From Mesobacterium pallidum (GTDB lineage Bacteria; Pseudomonadota; Alphaproteobacteria; Rhodobacterales; Rhodobacteraceae), in NCBI RefSeq assembly GCF_019966535.1, contig NZ_JAIMID010000009.1, positions 124,001 through 188,000 on the forward strand: a DNA stretch of 64,000 bases. Direction: 5' to 3'. This document shows, in pieces, positions 17,978 to 26,789 of this stretch. Within the stretch, counting starts at the first letter, position 1, and every line of letters begins with the position of its first letter. Made by a program: the position numbers and the translations under genes. The notes beneath the pieces are model-generated. The model saw nothing but the letters and a program-made list of their open reading frames with translations. It had not been told where the DNA came from and made no database searches.

Positions 17978-18057
17978 ACTTCATTGTTTTCCAAATACCT
18001 TCGGGGGTGAATTGGCGCAGCCAAGAGGGGGCAGACGGCCCCATCAGCCCGACCCAC
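17978..18057 (-). repeat. Interspersed intergenic element, copy B
   Basis: On the minus strand the core CCCCGAAGGTATTTGG and AAAACAATGAAG occupies 17978-18005. It is preceded by weak hairpins including TTGGC-TGC-GCCAA. The AT-rich end lies 1 bp after the moeA stop, and the other end lies just beyond the stop of the sugar dehydrogenase, so it fills the convergent gap. Confidence 0.65.
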
Positions 18058-18063
18058 CAGGTA

Positions 18064-19164
18064 TCATTCCGCCGGAGAAATCCGATACACGGCCCCCGCC
18101 TGCACGCTGAGGAACCAGAGCGTGCCGTCCGGCGCCTCGCGCACGTCGCGCACGCGGCCGGTCCAGGGGCCGTCCAGCCCCTCGAGCGGCTCCAGGCTCT
18201 CGCCATCGAGCCGCGCGATATAGTCGAATTTCAGCGAACCGACGAAGAAGTCACCCGCCCAGTCCGGCCAGAGCCTGCCGGAATAGATCGCCATCCCCGA
18301 GGGCGCGATCGAGGGGTCCCAGTAGTGGGCAGGCTGCTCCATGCCCGCCTTCTCGGTGCCCTCGCCGATGGCCATGCCGCTGTAGTGCCGGCCGTAGGAA
18401 ATCACCGGCCAGCCGTAGTTGGCGCCGGCCTGAACGCGGTTCACCTCGTCCCCGCCGCGGGCGCCATGCTCATTGACCCAGAGCTGGCCCGCGGCGTCCA
18501 GGGCCGCGCCCTGCGGGTTGCGGTGGCCGTAGGACCAGATCTCGGGCAGAACGCCCGCCTGCCGGACAAAGGGGTTGTCCGCGGGCACCAACCCATCGCG
18601 GTTCACCCGGATCACCGTGCCATTGTGACGGCCGAGGTCCTGCGCGGCGGGGCGGTCGCCGCGCTCGCCGATGGTCAGGAACAGGTGCCCCTCGGGCCCC
18701 TCGACGATGCGCCCGCCGAAGTGGCGCCCGCCGGTGGAATCGGTCTCCATCACGAAGATCTCGCGCAGGTCCGTCAGCGACGCGCCTTCCAGTCGCGCCA
18801 CCGCCAGCACCGTGCCCGCCCGGCCGCTGCCCAGGTCCTTGGCATAGCTCAGGAAGACCTCGCCAGAGCTGTCGAAATCGCGCGCCGGGATCGCGTCGAA
18901 CAGCCCGCCCTGCCCGTTCGCGAAGACCTTCGGCACGCCCGAGACCGCCTGCCGCCCCGCGCCGTCGTAGCGCCAGAGCCGCCCGCCGCGCTCGGTCACC
19001 AGGAACGCTCCGCCGGGGAGAAAACCGATGGACCAGGGCTCGTTCAGCCGGTTCGCCATCTCGTCGACCTCGACCGCGACATCGCCGATCCGCGCGAGCT
19101 CCGCCCAAAGTGGCACGGCCGCGCAAAGGGCCGCGGCCATCATCGTCACTCGCATCGCTTGCAT
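18064..19164 (-). CDS. PQQ-dependent sugar dehydrogenase (aldose sugar dehydrogenase type), periplasmic
   Basis: A 366-residue exported protein with signal peptide MQAMRVTMMAAALCAAVPLWAE. The six-bladed propeller of the soluble glucose/aldose dehydrogenase family is indicated by LNEPWSIGFLPGG, TGGRHFGGRIVEGPEGHLFL, SYGHRNPQGAALD, WVNEHGARGGDEVN and GANYGWP. These enzymes use pyrroloquinoline quinone and calcium to oxidise sugars in the periplasm. The ATG at 19164 has AAGGAG upstream and is preferred over a longer frame. Its partner electron acceptor is not evident nearby. Confidence 0.88.
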   Translation of the reverse strand: MQAMRVTMMAAALCAAVPLWAELARIGDVAVEVDEMANRLNEPWSIGFLPGGAFLVTERGGRLWRYDGAGRQAVSGVPKVFANGQGGLFDAIPARDFDSSGEVFLSYAKDLGSGRAGTVLAVARLEGASLTDLREIFVMETDSTGGRHFGGRIVEGPEGHLFLTIGERGDRPAAQDLGRHNGTVIRVNRDGLVPADNPFVRQAGVLPEIWSYGHRNPQGAALDAAGQLWVNEHGARGGDEVNRVQAGANYGWPVISYGRHYSGMAIGEGTEKAGMEQPAHYWDPSIAPSGMAIYSGRLWPDWAGDFFVGSLKFDYIARLDGESLEPLEGLDGPWTGRVRDVREAPDGTLWFLSVQAGAVYRISPAE

Positions 19165-19325
19165 CGCGCTCTCCTTGTCTGGCCTGCGCAAAACACTAGC
19201 GCCGGGTGACGTCGCGGCCAGCCCCACTCACGCGGGATTGACGCGCAAGGCCCCTCTTTTCATTTGCCATTTCCCCGCCTAGGCTCTGGTCCAGGACCCA
19301 AGTCCAAACAGGGAGACTACAGACA

Positions 19326-20525
19326 ATGAAAAACCTCCTCATGGCCACTGCGGCCACGGCTCTCATCGCCGGCGCGGCAAGCGCCGAAAGCCATGGTGGC
19401 GGCGAGGTGAAGATCGGCGTGATCCTCGGCTTCACCGGCCCCATCGAATCTCTGACCCCGCTGATGGCCGACTCGGCCGAGCTGGCGATCAAGGAGATCA
19501 ACGACAGCGGCAAGTTCCTGGGCGGCATGATGCTGACCCCGGTACGCGCGGATTCGACCTGCGTCGACAGCGCCGCCGCCACGGCCGCCGCCGAACGCCT
19601 CGTCACCTCGGACGGTGTCGTGGCGATCATGGGCGCCGACTGCTCGGGCGTGACCGGCGCGGTGCTGGCCAACGTGGCCGTTCCGAACGGCGTGCCGATG
19701 ATCTCGCCCTCGGCGACCTCGCCCGCGCTCTCGACGGCCGAGGACAATGGCCTCTTCTTCCGCACCGCCCCGTCGGACGCGCGCCAGGGCGAAGTGCTGG
19801 CCTCGATCCTGATGGACAAGGGCATCAAGGAAGTCGCCGTGACCTACCACAACTCGGATTACGGCAAGGGCCTGAGCGACAGCTTTGCGGCGTCGTTCGA
19901 GGGCATGGGCGGCACCATCACGCTGAACGCCCCGCACGAGGCGGACAAGGGCGACTACTCGGCCGAAGTCGGCGCGCTGGCCTCGGCCGGCGGCGAGGTG
20001 CTGGCGGTGCTGGGCTATGCCGACTCGGGCGGCAACGGCATCATCCAGACTGCGCTTGACCAGGGCGCCTTCGACACCTTCATGATGGGCGACGGCATGT
20101 ATGCCGACAGCCTGATGGAAACGCTGGGCGCCGACATGGCGGGGTCGTTCGGCGCGGTGCCGTGGAGCCAGGGCGAGGGCGCCGAAGCCTTCACGCGCAT
20201 CACCACCGAGGCCGGGATCAACGGCGAAAGCTCCTTCACCCGCGAAAGCTATGATGCGGCGGCGCTGATCGCGCTGGCGATGATGGCGGGCGGCGAAGCG
20301 ACCTCGGAGGCCGTGGCGGCCAACGTCCTGGCCGTGGCCAACGCCCCGGGCGAGCCGATCCTGCCGGGCGAGCTGGGCAAGGCGCTCGAGATCCTCGCCT
20401 CGGGTGGTGACATCGACTACGTCGGCGCCACCAACGTGGAGCTGATCGGCCCTGGTGAGGCCGCCGGCAGCTACCGCGAATACGAGGTCAAGGACGGCGA
20501 CTACTCGACCGTCCAGTTCCGCTAA
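19326..20525 (+). CDS. ABC importer substrate-binding protein, branched-chain amino acid type
   Basis: A 399-residue periplasmic binding protein with a cleavable signal peptide (MKNLLMATAATALIAGAASA). The mature part begins VKIGVILGFTGPIESLTP, typical of the LivJ-like family (Peripla_BP_6). It is the first gene of an importer operon with two ATPases and two permeases downstream. The ligand could be an amino acid or another small amide or organic acid; sequence does not decide. A hairpin follows directly, which would keep this protein in excess over the membrane parts. Confidence 0.9.
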   Translation: MKNLLMATAATALIAGAASAESHGGGEVKIGVILGFTGPIESLTPLMADSAELAIKEINDSGKFLGGMMLTPVRADSTCVDSAAATAAAERLVTSDGVVAIMGADCSGVTGAVLANVAVPNGVPMISPSATSPALSTAEDNGLFFRTAPSDARQGEVLASILMDKGIKEVAVTYHNSDYGKGLSDSFAASFEGMGGTITLNAPHEADKGDYSAEVGALASAGGEVLAVLGYADSGGNGIIQTALDQGAFDTFMMGDGMYADSLMETLGADMAGSFGAVPWSQGEGAEAFTRITTEAGINGESSFTRESYDAAALIALAMMAGGEATSEAVAANVLAVANAPGEPILPGELGKALEILASGGDIDYVGATNVELIGPGEAAGSYREYEVKDGDYSTVQFR

Positions 20526-20538
20526 CTCGAGATCGGAG

Positions 20539-20563
20539 CGGCCGGGGTTTCCCCGGCCGTTTC
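20539..20563 (+). terminator. Intra-operon hairpin after the binding-protein gene
   Basis: CGGCCGGGG (20539-20547) pairs with CCCCGGCCG (20551-20559) around TTT, followed by TTT. This is likely a partial terminator or 3' stabiliser that favours expression of the binding protein over the downstream genes. Confidence 0.6.
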
Positions 20564-20601
20564 CGTCGTTTGCGGAAGAACGTTCACGTGAAGGACATGC
20601 C

Positions 20602-21381
20602 ATGATCCGGGTCGAGGCCCTGCACCGCCATTTCGGCGGTTTTCGCGCTGTAGACGGCGCCACGCTCGAGATCGCGCCGGGGTCGATCACCGGGTTGATC
20701 GGGCCGAACGGCGCGGGAAAATCCACGCTATTCAACGTGATCGCAGGCGTTCTTCCACCAACTTCCGGCCGTGTCACCATGGGCGGAGAGGACATCACGG
20801 GCCTGCCGCCGCACGAATTGTTCCACAAGGGACTGCTGCGCACCTTCCAGATCGCGCATGAATTCAGCTCGATGACCTGCCGCGAGAACCTGATGATGGT
20901 GCCGGGCGGCCAGTCGGGCGAGACGCTGTGGAACACCTGGTTCGGCCGCAAGCGTATCGCCGACGAGGAACGCGCGCTGAAGGCCAAGGCCGACGAGGTG
21001 CTCGAGTTCCTGACCATCAGCCATCTGGCCGATCACAAGGCCGGGCAGATCTCGGGCGGGCAGAAGAAGCTGCTCGAGCTGGGACGCACGATGATGGTCG
21101 ATGCCCGGATCGTCTTTCTGGACGAGGTGGGCGCCGGCGTGAACCGGACTTTGCTGAACACCATCGGCGACGCGATCCGGCGGCTGAATGAAGAGCGCGG
21201 CTATACTTTCGTCGTCATCGAACATGACATGGATTTCATCGGGTCCCTGTGCGATCCCGTGATCTGCATGGCCGAGGGCAAGGTGCTGGCCGAAGGGACG
21301 CTCGAAGAGATCAAGGCCGACGAGCGGGTGATCGAGGCCTACCTGGGCACCGGGCTCAAGAACAAGGAGGCCGTGGGATGA
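20602..21381 (+). CDS. ABC importer ATP-binding protein (LivG type)
   Basis: A 259-residue ATPase that powers the importer. It has Walker A GPNGAGKST near 36-44, the signature ISGGQKKLLELGR and Walker B ARIVFLDEVGAGVN with the switch histidine in VVIEHDMDFI. LivG-type proteins end with a short DERVIEAYLGT segment, present here. The ATG at 20602 follows GAAGGA. It is separated from the second ATPase by a repeat copy, unusual inside an operon. Confidence 0.92.
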   Translation: MIRVEALHRHFGGFRAVDGATLEIAPGSITGLIGPNGAGKSTLFNVIAGVLPPTSGRVTMGGEDITGLPPHELFHKGLLRTFQIAHEFSSMTCRENLMMVPGGQSGETLWNTWFGRKRIADEERALKAKADEVLEFLTISHLADHKAGQISGGQKKLLELGRTMMVDARIVFLDEVGAGVNRTLLNTIGDAIRRLNEERGYTFVVIEHDMDFIGSLCDPVICMAEGKVLAEGTLEEIKADERVIEAYLGTGLKNKEAVG

Positions 21382-21404
21382 GCTTTGCGCGCAGTTCCGA
21401 AAGA

Positions 21405-21465
21405 GGGGGCGCTGCCCCCGTCCGCCTGGGGCGGACTCCCCCGGAGTTTAGCTGGCAAAATGAAG
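21405..21465 (+). repeat. Interspersed intergenic element, copy C (inside the ABC operon)
   Basis: Hairpins GGGGGC/GCCCCC (21405-21419) and GTCCGC/GCGGAC (21420-21436) are followed by TCCCCCGGAGTTT and GGCAAAATGAAG, the second variant of the core. It lies between two ATPase genes transcribed in the same direction and ends 13 bp before the GTG start of the second. Confidence 0.65.
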
Positions 21466-21478
21466 CAGGGGATCGGTC

Positions 21479-22303
21479 GTGAGCGGCTCGGCTTACCAGG
21501 ACGACCGGGGCAACAAGGACCGGTCGATCGCGAACCCGGACGGGCAAGGCTCGGCCGTGCCTGAGCATAAGGGCGGAACGCGACCGGCGCCGGGGGGGCC
21601 GTACCTCATTGGCGACAGCATGACCGGGGGCTACGGCAAGGGGCCGGACATCCTGCATGATTGCACGATCAGCGTCGAGAAGGGTGAGATCGCGGTGATC
21701 GTCGGCCCCAACGGCGCAGGCAAGTCCACGGCAATGAAGGCGGTCTTTGGCATGCTCGACCTGCGGGGTGGCGCGGTGCGCCTGGATGGTGAGGATATTT
21801 CCGACCTCTCGCCGCAGGACCGCGTGATCAAGGGCATGGGGTTCGTGCCGCAGACCCACAACATCTTTACCTCGATGAGCGTCGAGGAGAACCTCGAGAT
21901 GGGCGCCTTCATCCGGCGTGACGATTTCCGGGACACCATGGCGCAGGTTTACGACCTGTTCCCGATCCTCAAGGAAAAGCGGCGCCAGCCGGCGGGCGAG
22001 CTCAGCGGCGGGCAACGCCAGCAGGTGGCCGTGGGCCGGGCGCTGATGACCCAGCCCAAGGTGCTGATGCTGGACGAACCGACCGCCGGGGTCAGCCCCA
22101 TCGTGATGGACGAGCTCTTTGACCGGATCATCGAGGTGGCGCGCACCGGCCTGCCGATCCTGATGGTCGAACAGAACGCGCGCCAGGCGCTGGAGATCGC
22201 CGACAAGGGCTACGTGCTGGTGCAGGGCGCCAATGCCCATACCGGCACCGGCAAGGAGTTGCTGGCGGACGAACAGGTCCGGCGGAGTTTCCTGGGCGGA
22301 TGA
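21479..22303 (+). CDS. ABC importer ATP-binding protein (LivF type)
   Basis: A 274-residue ATPase, second of the pair. Walker A is GPNGAGKST, the signature LSGGQRQQVAVGRAL, Walker B KVLMLDEPTAGVSP, and LMVEQNARQAL is typical of LivF. It starts with GTG at 21479. Its first 45 or so residues (SAYQDDRGNKDRSIANPD...) are polar and not part of the usual LivF fold; an internal ATG at 21620 (residue 48) would give the standard length. The start is therefore uncertain. It overlaps the next gene by 4 bp. Confidence 0.88.
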   Translation: MSGSAYQDDRGNKDRSIANPDGQGSAVPEHKGGTRPAPGGPYLIGDSMTGGYGKGPDILHDCTISVEKGEIAVIVGPNGAGKSTAMKAVFGMLDLRGGAVRLDGEDISDLSPQDRVIKGMGFVPQTHNIFTSMSVEENLEMGAFIRRDDFRDTMAQVYDLFPILKEKRRQPAGELSGGQRQQVAVGRALMTQPKVLMLDEPTAGVSPIVMDELFDRIIEVARTGLPILMVEQNARQALEIADKGYVLVQGANAHTGTGKELLADEQVRRSFLGG

Positions 22304-22734
22304 CCGGGCGCGCGGGGGCATATGCGGGCCTTGCGCTCGGGGCGATCGCACTGGGGGCCGGTGCGGTTTTCTGGTCGGTCTGGTCGCGGGCGACCGAGGT
22401 CCGCGACTATCCCGCGCTGGCCTGCGACGTCCAGACGTACAGCTGCACCGATCCCACTTGCACCGAAGCCATGCCCGGCCAATTCATCCTTGTGCCCAAG
22501 GGCGATCACGACCGGGCGGCGCTGTGGTTGGGCACCCGGCCCACCAAGGTGTCGGTGCTGCGCGACGGCGACACGGTCACCTATACCAGCCGCGACGAGA
22601 CCCATGGCGTGCTGGAGATCCGCCTCAACGGGCGCAACTTCACCGTCTTTGCCACGCCTGCCGCCGCGACCGAGGCCAAGGGCATCGGCGCCGGCACCTG
22701 CCGCGACACCACGACTGCAGAGGAACGCGCATGA
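22300..22734 (+). CDS. Small membrane-anchored Cys-patterned protein in the ABC operon (paralog 1)
   Basis: A 144-residue protein with an N-terminal membrane segment (about 7-28) and an outside domain of about 110 residues. Its cysteines follow C-x6-C-x4-C near the start of that domain (CDVQTYSCTDPTC) with one more near the end (GTCRD). It shares this layout with the next two genes. No known family is recognised. It overlaps the LivF-type gene and the following gene by 4 bp each, so it is made together with the importer. Confidence 0.7.
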   Translation: MTGRAGAYAGLALGAIALGAGAVFWSVWSRATEVRDYPALACDVQTYSCTDPTCTEAMPGQFILVPKGDHDRAALWLGTRPTKVSVLRDGDTVTYTSRDETHGVLEIRLNGRNFTVFATPAAATEAKGIGAGTCRDTTTAEERA

Positions 22735-23117
22735 GACACCTGGCCCTGGTCTTGCTATCCATCGCCGGCCCCGCCGCGGCCGAAGGCGCACGGGTGCGTT
22801 TCGACTGCTTGCAAGACCACATGTGCGCCCCCGATCAGCCCTGCCCGCAGGGCGGAGAGGCACTGGACATCGTGCTGGCCCCGCAGGACGTCGCCGCCGA
22901 CGGCTCGGGCACCTTCCAGCTGACCACGGGCGGCGAGACCGTCCCTGCCCGCTCGGCCGGCGCCTTCGGGCCGTTCGTCTGGGGCCTGAACGGCGTTCAG
23001 CACACGCTGATCTACGACGGTGGGCGCGGGTCCAAGCCCGAAGCCTTCATGATCCTTCACCGCCAGCCGCCCGAGGGGCGCGGCCAGCTGACCCGATTCC
23101 TCTGCCGGACCGAATGA
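22731..23117 (+). CDS. Small exported Cys-patterned protein in the ABC operon (paralog 2)
   Basis: A 128-residue protein with a signal peptide (MRHLALVLLSIAGPAAAEG). The mature part starts with C-x5-C-x5-C (CLQDHMCAPDQPC) and ends with a fourth cysteine (FLCRTE). The predicted beta-rich body has no recognised motif. Its pattern resembles its two neighbours, suggesting duplication. The four cysteines probably form disulfides in the periplasm. It overlaps genes on both sides (ATGA upstream, TGATG region downstream). Confidence 0.7.
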   Translation: MRHLALVLLSIAGPAAAEGARVRFDCLQDHMCAPDQPCPQGGEALDIVLAPQDVAADGSGTFQLTTGGETVPARSAGAFGPFVWGLNGVQHTLIYDGGRGSKPEAFMILHRQPPEGRGQLTRFLCRTE

Positions 23118-23461
23118 TGAAACTTCTGATCGCCCTCGCCGCCCTGCCCATTCTCGCCACCTCTGCCATGGCGAATACCTTTTCGTGCAATTTCAACATG
23201 GAATGCTACGAGACCGAGACCTGCGCCGGGGCGGATTTCACCTTCGAGGTGGACACCGAGGGGCAGGAGATCCGCACCGATGCCGGCGATTTCAACGTGG
23301 TCGCAATCCGCGAACTGCGCGACGTGATCAACATCTTCGCCAACGATTCCAAGTCCACCTACCTGCTGACCGTGACCGAGGACGGCGCGCGGTTCACCGC
23401 GCAAATCGAGGACGGGCCGCAGGTGGTGACCTACCACGGCACTTGCGAGGGGGCCTTCTGA
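23114..23461 (+). CDS. Small exported Cys-patterned protein in the ABC operon (paralog 3)
   Basis: A 115-residue protein with a signal peptide (MMKLLIALAALPILATSAMA). The mature N-terminus has C-x5-C-x5-C (CNFNMECYETETC) and the C-terminus a further cysteine (GTCEGAF), the same plan as the previous protein. The start has two adjacent ATGs (23114 and 23117). Its stop overlaps the ATG of the permease gene (TGATG). No function is known. Confidence 0.7.
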   Translation: MMKLLIALAALPILATSAMANTFSCNFNMECYETETCAGADFTFEVDTEGQEIRTDAGDFNVVAIRELRDVINIFANDSKSTYLLTVTEDGARFTAQIEDGPQVVTYHGTCEGAF

Positions 23462-24471
23462 TGGACCTTCTGAACGCCTTCGTCGCGCTGGCGAACTTCG
23501 TCCTGATCCCCGCCATCGCCTATGGCAGCCAGTTGGCGCTTGGCGCGCTGGGGGTGACGCTGGTCTACGGCATCCTGCGCTTTTCCAACTTTGCCCATGG
23601 CGAGACGATGGCCTTTGGCACCATGGTCACGATCCTGCTGACCTGGTGGATCCAGTCGATGGGGTTCAGCCTTGGCCCCCTGCCCACGGCCCTGTTGGCC
23701 CTGCCCTTCGGCATCGCGCTGACGGCGCTCTTCGTGCTGGGGACCGACCGGGTGGTCTACCGCTTTTACCGGGTGCAGAAGGCCAAGCCGGTGATCCTGG
23801 TGATCGTGTCCATGGGCGTGATGTTCGTCATGAACGGCCTCATCCGGATCGTGATCGGCCCCGATGACCAGCGCTTTGCCGATGGCGAGCGGTTCCTGGT
23901 GAGCGCCCGAACGTTCAAGGAAATGACCGGCCTCGAGGAAGGGCTGGCGATCCGCTCGACCCAGGCGATCACGCTGGCGACGGCCATCGTGGTCGTGATC
24001 GCGCTGTTCTGGTTCCTGAACCGCACGCGCACGGGCAAGTCGATGCGCGCCTATTCCGACAACGAGGACCTGGCGCTGCTGTCGGGCATCAACCCCGAAC
24101 GGGTGGTGCTGGTCACATGGCTGATCGTGGCGGCGCTCGCGACCATCGCCGGCACGCTTTACGGGCTCGACAAGAGCTTCAAGCCCTTCATCTACGTGCA
24201 GCTGCTGCTGCCGGTCTTTGCCAGCGCCATCGTCGGCGGGCTCGGCTCGCCGCTGGGCGCCATCGCGGGTGGGTTCCTGATCGCCTTTTCCGAGGTGACG
24301 GTCACCTATGCCTGGAAAAAGGTGCTGGGCTACGCGCTGCCCGAAAGCCTGGAACCCGAGGGGCTCGTGCAGCTCCTGTCCACCGATTACAAGTTCGCGG
24401 TGAGCTTCGCGATCCTCGTCATTGTCCTGCTGTTCCGCCCGACGGGCCTGTTCCGGGGGAAATCCGTATGA
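23461..24471 (+). CDS. ABC importer permease (LivH type)
   Basis: A 336-residue inner-membrane permease with about eight hydrophobic segments. LivH-family marks include GVTLVYGILRFSNFAHGETMAFG near the N-terminus, TRTGKSMRAYSDNEDLALLSGIN (the loop that contacts the ATPase) and FASAIVGGLGSPLGAIAGG. It pairs with the next gene to form the channel. The ATG overlaps the preceding stop and the stop overlaps the next ATG, so the genes are tightly coupled. Confidence 0.92.
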   Translation: MDLLNAFVALANFVLIPAIAYGSQLALGALGVTLVYGILRFSNFAHGETMAFGTMVTILLTWWIQSMGFSLGPLPTALLALPFGIALTALFVLGTDRVVYRFYRVQKAKPVILVIVSMGVMFVMNGLIRIVIGPDDQRFADGERFLVSARTFKEMTGLEEGLAIRSTQAITLATAIVVVIALFWFLNRTRTGKSMRAYSDNEDLALLSGINPERVVLVTWLIVAALATIAGTLYGLDKSFKPFIYVQLLLPVFASAIVGGLGSPLGAIAGGFLIAFSEVTVTYAWKKVLGYALPESLEPEGLVQLLSTDYKFAVSFAILVIVLLFRPTGLFRGKSV

Positions 24472-25760
24472 GAGCCGCCCTTCTCTTTGCCGCCGTCGCC
24501 GCGCTGATCCTCGTCACCGGGTTCGTGCAAAGCTGGAACACGGCGCTGCTGATCCTCAACATGGGACTGGTGAGCGCGGTGATGAGCCTTGGCGTGAACC
24601 TGCAATGGGGCTTTGCGGGGCTCTTCAACGTCGGGATCATGGGCTTTGTCGCCGTGGGCGGGCTGGCGGTCGTGCTGACCTCGATGCCGCCAGTGCCCGA
24701 GGCCTGGGGCGCAGGCGGCACGCGCCTGATCGGCGCGCTCGCCTTCGGCGCGGGGCTGATCGCCACCGCCATCCTGCTTTGGAAACGGATGCCCAAGGGG
24801 CGGAACCGCGGGCTGGCGCTGACCGCACTGATGATCGTGGGTTTCTTCGTTTACCGCTGGATCCTCGATCCGGCCGTCGACGCGGTCGAGGCGGTGGACC
24901 CGGCCGCCACGGGCTACCTGGGCGGGCTTGGCCTGCCGGTGCTGCTGGCCTGGCCCATCGGCGGGCTTATGGCCGCGGGCGTCGCCTGGGTGATCGGCAA
25001 GACCGCGCTGGGGCTGCGCTCGGACTACCTGGCCATCGCGACGCTGGGCATCGCCGAAATCCTGATCGCCATCATCAAGAACGAGGACTGGCTGGCGCGC
25101 GGCGTCAAGAACGTGATCGGCCTGCCCCGCCCGGTCCCTTACGAGGTCGACCTGCAGGCCGACCCGGCCTTTGTCGAGCGCGCGGCAGGCTTCGGCCTCG
25201 ATGCCGTCACCGCCTCGACCTACACGGTCAAGCTGGGCTATGGTGTGCTGTTTGCCATCGTGCTGGTGATCCTGCTGGTGCTGGCGCAGCTGGCGCTGCA
25301 TTCGCCCTGGGGCCGCATGATGCGCGCGATCCGCGACAACGAGGTCGCGGCCGAGGCCATGGGCAAGGACGTCACGCGCAGGCACCTGCAGATCTTCATC
25401 CTCGGCTCGGCGATCTGCGGGATTGCGGGCGCGATGATGACCACGCTCGATGGGCAGCTGACGCCGGGGACCTACCAGCCGCTGCGCTACACATTCCTCG
25501 TTTGGGTCATGGTGATCGTCGGCGGCTCGGGCAACAATTTCGGCGCGGTGCTGGGCGGCTTCCTGATCTGGTTCCTCTGGGTGCAGGTCGAACCCATGGG
25601 CCAGGCATTGATGAGCGTCATCACGGCCGGCATGGCGGACGGATCGGCGCTCAAGGCCCACCTGCTCGACTCGGTCGCACATATGCGGCTGCTGACCATG
25701 GGGCTGGTGCTGCTGCTGGTGCTGCGCTTTTCCCCGCGCGGTCTGATCCCGGAGCGGTGA
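24468..25760 (+). CDS. ABC importer permease (LivM type)
   Basis: A 430-residue permease. LivM-like features are NLQWGFAGLFNVGIMGFVAVG, LGLRSDYLAIATLGIAEI, GRMMRAIRDNEVAAEAMGKD (ATPase-contact loop) and VIVGGSGNNFGAVLGG. It is longer than many LivM proteins because of extra membrane segments in the first 160 residues. It ends the importer operon; the TfoX-N gene starts after a single base and may be co-transcribed. Confidence 0.92.
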   Translation: MRAALLFAAVAALILVTGFVQSWNTALLILNMGLVSAVMSLGVNLQWGFAGLFNVGIMGFVAVGGLAVVLTSMPPVPEAWGAGGTRLIGALAFGAGLIATAILLWKRMPKGRNRGLALTALMIVGFFVYRWILDPAVDAVEAVDPAATGYLGGLGLPVLLAWPIGGLMAAGVAWVIGKTALGLRSDYLAIATLGIAEILIAIIKNEDWLARGVKNVIGLPRPVPYEVDLQADPAFVERAAGFGLDAVTASTYTVKLGYGVLFAIVLVILLVLAQLALHSPWGRMMRAIRDNEVAAEAMGKDVTRRHLQIFILGSAICGIAGAMMTTLDGQLTPGTYQPLRYTFLVWVMVIVGGSGNNFGAVLGGFLIWFLWVQVEPMGQALMSVITAGMADGSALKAHLLDSVAHMRLLTMGLVLLLVLRFSPRGLIPER

Positions 25761-25761
25761 C

Positions 25762-26091
25762 ATGGCCTATGACGAAGGCCTGGCCCAGCTGATCCGCGAC
25801 GACCTGACCGAGCTGGACGGGGTGAGCGAAGAGAAGATGTTCGGCGGCCTCTGCTTCCTGCGCCACGGCCACATGCTGGGCGGGGTGACGCGCGACGGCG
25901 CCATGTTCCGCGTCGGCAAGCCGTCCGAAGCGGCCGCCCGCGCGATCGAGGGCGCGGGGCCGATGACCTTCACCGGTCGGCCCATGGGCGGAATGATCGA
26001 GGTGACGGCCGACGCGCTCGCAGATGACACCCGCCGCGGGCAATGGCTGGCGATGGCGCTGGACCACGCCGCCAGCCTGCCACCGAAATAG
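25762..26091 (+). CDS. TfoX N-terminal domain protein
   Basis: A 109-residue protein consisting only of the TfoX_N domain (VSEEKMFGGLCFLRHGHMLGGV...PMGGMIEV). In gammaproteobacteria TfoX/Sxy promotes competence, but stand-alone TfoX_N proteins in alphaproteobacteria have no established role. The GTGAC ATG context places its start 1 bp after the permease stop, suggesting read-through from the importer operon. Confidence 0.82.
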   Translation: MAYDEGLAQLIRDDLTELDGVSEEKMFGGLCFLRHGHMLGGVTRDGAMFRVGKPSEAAARAIEGAGPMTFTGRPMGGMIEVTADALADDTRRGQWLAMALDHAASLPPK

Positions 26092-26156
26092 CCTCTCTTG
26101 CCGCGCGGGCCGCGACGCGGTAATCCCTGCCGGACCCCGCAAAGGACCGAAAGACC

Positions 26157-26777
26157 ATGGCCCAAGACGAGCGCCCCGGCCTCTACCTCATCACGCCGGC
26201 CGAGATCGAGCTGTCGACCTTCTCCGACCGGCTGAAAGCCGTGCTCGACGCCGAAGAGGTCGCCTGCCTGCGCATCGCGCTGGCCTCGCGCGACGAGGAC
26301 CGGCTGGGCCGCGCCGCGGACCAGCTGCGCGACATCGCCCATGCCCGGGACGTGGCCATCGTGATCGACGATCACCTGGGCCTGGCCGAACGGCACGGGC
26401 TCGACGGCGTTCACCTGACCACTGGCGGCAAGGGCGTGCGCTATGCCCGCAAGGAACTGGGTCCGGACGCCATCGTCGGCGCCTTCTGCGGCGCCTCGCG
26501 GCACGACGGCATGAGCGCCGGCGAAGCGGGCAGCGACTACGTCGCCTTCGGCCCGCTGTCAGGTGCGGCCCTTGGCGACGGCACGCTCGCCGACGAAGAG
26601 CTGTTCCACTGGTGGTCCGAGCTGATCGAGCTGCCCGTGGTGGCCGAAGGCGGGCTCGACGTGGACATGGTCCGCTCGCTCGCCCCCTACACCGATTTCT
26701 TTGCCCTCGGCGACGAGATCTGGGGCACCGAGGATCCGCTTGCCGCCCTGCGCCGCTTCACGGCCGTGATGGGCTAG
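26157..26777 (+). CDS. ThiE-like thiamine phosphate synthase family protein
   Basis: A 206-residue TIM-barrel protein related to thiamine-phosphate synthase, which couples the pyrimidine and thiazole halves of thiamine. It opens with LYLITPAEIE, has GLDGVHLTTGGKGVRYARKELG in the position of the HLGQ-type phosphate site, and VVAEGGLD near 160. The usual HLGQ-D motif is altered (HLTTG), so catalytic activity is not certain; some ThiE-like paralogs (TenI type) are not synthases. No other thiamine genes are adjacent. Confidence 0.75.
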   Translation: MAQDERPGLYLITPAEIELSTFSDRLKAVLDAEEVACLRIALASRDEDRLGRAADQLRDIAHARDVAIVIDDHLGLAERHGLDGVHLTTGGKGVRYARKELGPDAIVGAFCGASRHDGMSAGEAGSDYVAFGPLSGAALGDGTLADEELFHWWSELIELPVVAEGGLDVDMVRSLAPYTDFFALGDEIWGTEDPLAALRRFTAVMG

Positions 26778-26789
26778 GCCCCGCCCCTG

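Noticed and set aside
19238..19285. Promoter for the ABC importer starting from TTGACG at 19238
   Set aside because: No acceptable -10 hexamer at 16-18 bp; a promoter must exist in this gap but I cannot place it.
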